Source: a virus
Length of the DNA stretch: 22,393 nucleotides
Virus record (IMG/VR): IMGVR_UViG_3300021964_000593
Span: 1-22,393 of that record
Reading direction: 5' to 3' (one strand)
Both the position numbers and the translations under genes were made by a program. The notes under the pieces are model-generated. The model saw nothing but the letters and a program-made list of their open reading frames with translations. It did no database searches and had not been told where the DNA came from. This document shows positions 20,366-22,393 of this stretch, one piece after another (position 1 is the first letter of the stretch; each line of letters begins with the position of its first letter).

Positions 20366-21967
20366 CTATTTAGTTTCGTATGAGCGTGCCATAGTTACAA
20401 TGGCATTAGTTGATAGTATCGTTGTTGCTACTGAAACAGCATTTTGTAAAGCTGTTCTTGTTACTTTAACTGGGTCAATAACCCCCATCTTTATTAAGTT
20501 ACCATATTGGGAATTTTTTAAATCATAACCCTCACCGACATGCGGAGGTCGTGGATAAATTTCGTCAAAGTCTTTTCCTGCATTATTTATAATCTGTCTT
20601 GCTGGTGCTTGTAATGCATACTTCATTATGTTAGCAGCAATCTTTTCATTGGCTGTGGGTGAGCAAGGCTCACATATTTCATAGGCCAACCCATACAGAG
20701 CCATGCCACCACCAGGAAGTATGCCCTCCTCTAGTGCGGAACGTACTGCACATACCGCATCGTCCACTCTGTCATATAGCTCTTTTTGTTCTAGGTCTGT
20801 GTTCCCACCTACATATATAACACCGATGCCACCAGTAAGCGAAGCTATCCTGGACATGATGAAATCTTTTTCCGTTTTTGTTTTTGCTAAATCATACGCA
20901 CCTTTTAATTCTGCCACTCTGCCGTCAACTGCGTCTTGGTTTACAGAATCATCTTTAAGGATGACTGTTGAGCCACGTCCAACTATCACCTTGGCTGCAT
21001 GGCCCAAGTCATCAGCACTTATAATGCTCAGGTCATCCCCAGTCTTTTCAGAAAAATAAGTAGCTCCTACTGTATATGCAATATCCTGCATCAACTCATG
21101 TTGCTTGTACCCAAAGTTCGGTGGTGCAATATTACATATCTTTAAATTGTTTTTCATCACATTGGCCGCCAATGTATTTATTACATTAACCGATGTAGGC
21201 GCAATGATAAGTAGTTTTTTGTTTTGTTGTATGATTGGCTTTAACACACCCTCAATCTGAAGTATGTTGCTTATCTCAGCATCAGACACCAGGATATGCA
21301 CATCTTCTAATATACACTCATCTTTCTTCTGGTCATTGATAAACAATGGAGATGAATATCCCCTGTCTACCTTTATACCCTTAGTGGTTTCATAATACGT
21401 CTCGCTGGTTTGTGATTTCTCTACAGTGACAACACCATCTTTACCAACCTCCTTATATACGTTAGCAATCGTAGTGCCCAACTCCTTGTCGTTGTTGGCT
21501 GAAATAATCGCAACATCTTTCATCTTTCGCAAAGATAATTTCTTGGAGTCTGATTTTAAATCCTCAATCACCTCTTTCGTAAGCTCATGCATGTGACGTA
21601 ATACATCTGTTCGATTAACATCTTCAGTAATCAACTCTGTACCTTTCTTTACTAACGCCTCTGTCAATACTATCGCAGTGGTCGTTCCGTCTCCAGCTGT
21701 AGTGGCCGTCTTGTCGGCAGCCTCTTTCATCATACGAACCGCAAGGTTCTCGACTGGGTCGATGAGGTTAATAGATTTAGCTACTGTAACTCCGTCTTTC
21801 GTAACAGTAATGCCTCCAATATGTTCCTGTGATTCTATAAGTACTGTGTTGCCCTGTGGGCCGAGTGTACTCTTAACTGCGTTTGATAATTTGGTGATTC
21901 CAGAGATTAACTTCTCTCTGCCGTCCTCACCGAAGCGTAGCTCCTTGGGAGAATATCCTTGATTCAT
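20366..21967 (-). CDS. groEL: Phage GroEL chaperonin
   Basis: This 533-aa protein is a full GroEL subunit. ATP-site marks are present: TLGPQGN (34-40), GDGTTT (92-97; D93 equals E. coli D87), GILPGGG (415-421) and D403 in RVDDAV, equal to the catalytic D398. Fourteen such subunits would fold proteins in a double ring. On the apical binding surface, several E. coli hydrophobic residues are changed: Y203 to L208, L234 to E239, and V263-V264 to A267-A268. The GGM-rich tail is absent and the chain ends MARSYETK. It is the first gene of an operon with a zinc-ribbon gene and groES, behind a -7 box 25 nt upstream. Codon use is AT-rich like its neighbours, though GC is somewhat higher. Gene residence in phage DNA is clear from the flanking virion genes on the same strand. 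Confidence 0.95.
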   Translation of the reverse strand: MNQGYSPKELRFGEDGREKLISGITKLSNAVKSTLGPQGNTVLIESQEHIGGITVTKDGVTVAKSINLIDPVENLAVRMMKEAADKTATTAGDGTTTAIVLTEALVKKGTELITEDVNRTDVLRHMHELTKEVIEDLKSDSKKLSLRKMKDVAIISANNDKELGTTIANVYKEVGKDGVVTVEKSQTSETYYETTKGIKVDRGYSSPLFINDQKKDECILEDVHILVSDAEISNILQIEGVLKPIIQQNKKLLIIAPTSVNVINTLAANVMKNNLKICNIAPPNFGYKQHELMQDIAYTVGATYFSEKTGDDLSIISADDLGHAAKVIVGRGSTVILKDDSVNQDAVDGRVAELKGAYDLAKTKTEKDFIMSRIASLTGGIGVIYVGGNTDLEQKELYDRVDDAVCAVRSALEEGILPGGGMALYGLAYEICEPCSPTANEKIAANIMKYALQAPARQIINNAGKDFDEIYPRPPHVGEGYDLKNSQYGNLIKMGVIDPVKVTRTALQNAVSVATTILSTNAIVTMARSYETK

Positions 21968-21991
21968 ATTTTAAGTGTATTTAATTTAATG

Positions 21992-21999
21992 CAAATATA
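21992..21999 (-). promoter_or_regulatory. Bacteroidota -7 box for the groEL operon
   Basis: The minus strand reads TATATTTG (TAnnTTTG) 25 nt before the groEL ATG at 21967. It lies downstream of the AT-rich and tandem-repeat region, so those repeats could regulate it. No -33 element at normal spacing is obvious, and no CIRCE-type inverted repeat is seen. Confidence 0.58.
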
Positions 22000-22152
22000 G
22001 TAAATAATTTCAATACATATATATGTTATATACGGCTGCTCCTATATATATATATATTTTATTATAATTAATCGTGTAAAAATTTTTGACGTTTTGGTTT
22101 TTTTTATAACATTTATAACATTAGTATTGATTATCAGTTAGTTAGCTATTTA

Positions 22153-22185
22153 AAGTCAACACTAAGTCAACACTAAGTCAACATT
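22153..22185. repeat. Three tandem 11-bp repeats AAGTCAACACT
   Basis: Copies lie at 22153-22163, 22164-22174 and 22175-22185; the third ends ATT rather than ACT. The 11-bp period places each copy on the same face of the helix, as in iterons or cooperative operators. Next to it is a long AT-rich stretch. Confidence 0.8.
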
Positions 22186-22201
22186 AGAATAACACATAAA
22201 C

Positions 22202-22226
22202 AAAAAAAAGAGGGCACTACCCCTCT
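22202..22226 (-). terminator. Intrinsic terminator of the gene at the right edge
   Basis: On the minus strand a 6-bp stem AGAGGG/CCCTCT with a 6-nt loop is followed by a run of T residues (A-run 22202-22209 on the plus strand). It lies about 40 nt after the stop at 22265 and isolates that gene from groEL. Confidence 0.82.
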
Positions 22227-22264
22227 TCTCTTTAGACAAAGTCTATTCATCAAACACTACGCAA

Positions 22265-22393
22265 TTATAGTTTCTTAAATAAGTTAATGTTAGATTCAGC
22301 TAACTCGTTGCCCTCTGCAATCATACGAACCTTTTCAGCTCGCTTCATTTGTTTACGCATACGTGCAGCTTTTGTAATACCCATCTCACACTC
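22265..22393 (-). CDS. C-terminal end of a small basic protein
   Basis: The minus strand is open from the right edge to a stop at 22265. The visible product reads GITKAARMRKQMKRAEKVRM, then IAEGNELAESNINLFKKL. An ATG at 22384 would give 39 aa, but the frame stays open upstream, so the start may lie outside the window. The piece is a basic amphipathic helix followed by a short polar tail. No family is recognised. A strong terminator follows, which supports it as a real gene end. Confidence 0.6.
   Translation of the reverse strand, partial: ECEMGITKAARMRKQMKRAEKVRMIAEGNELAESNINLFKKL

Larger units (their letters stand above)
21968..22264. other. AT-rich gene-free region upstream of groEL
   Basis: These 297 bases hold no ORF that I can support. 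From right to left they contain the terminator of the preceding gene, a tandem 11-bp repeat, the duplicated word ATAACATT (near 22105-22125), a (TA)7 run at 22043-22056, a 12-bp palindrome ACATATATATGT at 22015-22026 and the groEL -7 box. A regulatory region or replication start are both possible. Confidence 0.6.

Noticed and set aside
20703-21059. Plus-strand 118-codon open frame opposite groEL
   Set aside because: It is the complement of a clearly real GroEL reading frame, is Ser/Pro-rich, and has no promoter or coupling.
22153-22185. Tandem repeats considered as a CRISPR array
   Set aside because: The 11-bp units are directly adjacent with no spacers.
1-22393. Prophage integration marks (integrase, att sites, tRNA)
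   Set aside because: I found none in this window; that does not exclude them elsewhere in the genome.

Overview
This window is part of a tailed double-stranded DNA phage (Caudoviricetes), most likely a lytic phage of a marine flavobacterium or other member of the Bacteroidota. The evidence is a full late module (terminase, portal, scaffold, capsid, fibre, lysis genes), AT-rich DNA, very tight gene packing with ATGA/TAATG start-stop overlaps, and seven intergenic copies of the Bacteroidota -7 promoter box TAnnTTTG, each 18-25 nt before a start codon. I see no integrase, att site, tRNA, IS element or CRISPR array. The head-gene order, the long portal and the long terminase resemble marine and crAss-like phages, but I cannot assign a family from sequence alone.

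Layout on the minus strand, read right to left. (1) 22265-22393: end of a small basic gene, then a terminator. (2) 21968-22264: gene-free AT-rich stretch with three 11-bp tandem repeats, leading to the groEL promoter. (3) 21967-19957: chaperonin operon in the order groEL, a 50-aa zinc ribbon, groES. (4) 19164-19962: the only plus-strand genes, a 145-aa putative winged-helix protein and a very small SET-domain protein. They start from a promoter interleaved with the promoter of the minus-strand genes that follow. (5) 19124-15775: many tiny, mostly lysine-rich proteins, a fibre-like protein and a small virion protein. (6) 15781-14766: a lysis block with a micro-ORF, a small membrane protein, a T7-lysozyme-type amidase and a two-TM holin. 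(7) 14728-10913: a coiled-coil protein, a 1072-aa fibre with YadA-head-like repeats and a small fibre-neighbour protein. (8) 10887-1: three small packaging-region genes, TerL, portal, scaffold, major capsid, then two complete and one partial virion genes, punctuated by two strong intrinsic terminators.

The main point of interest is the chaperonin equipment. The phage carries its own GroEL and GroES, in reverse of the usual order and with a zinc-ribbon gene between them. Its GroES lacks the roof hairpin, as T4 gp31 does, and its GroEL has altered residues on the apical binding surface. A 187-aa protein two genes before TerL looks like a tandem double GroES barrel; its last 36 residues align without gaps to the phage GroES. 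Together these suggest a phage-specific folding machine for capsid assembly. Nine genes, each 54 codons or fewer or cut by the window edge, were found by hand translation and are included below.
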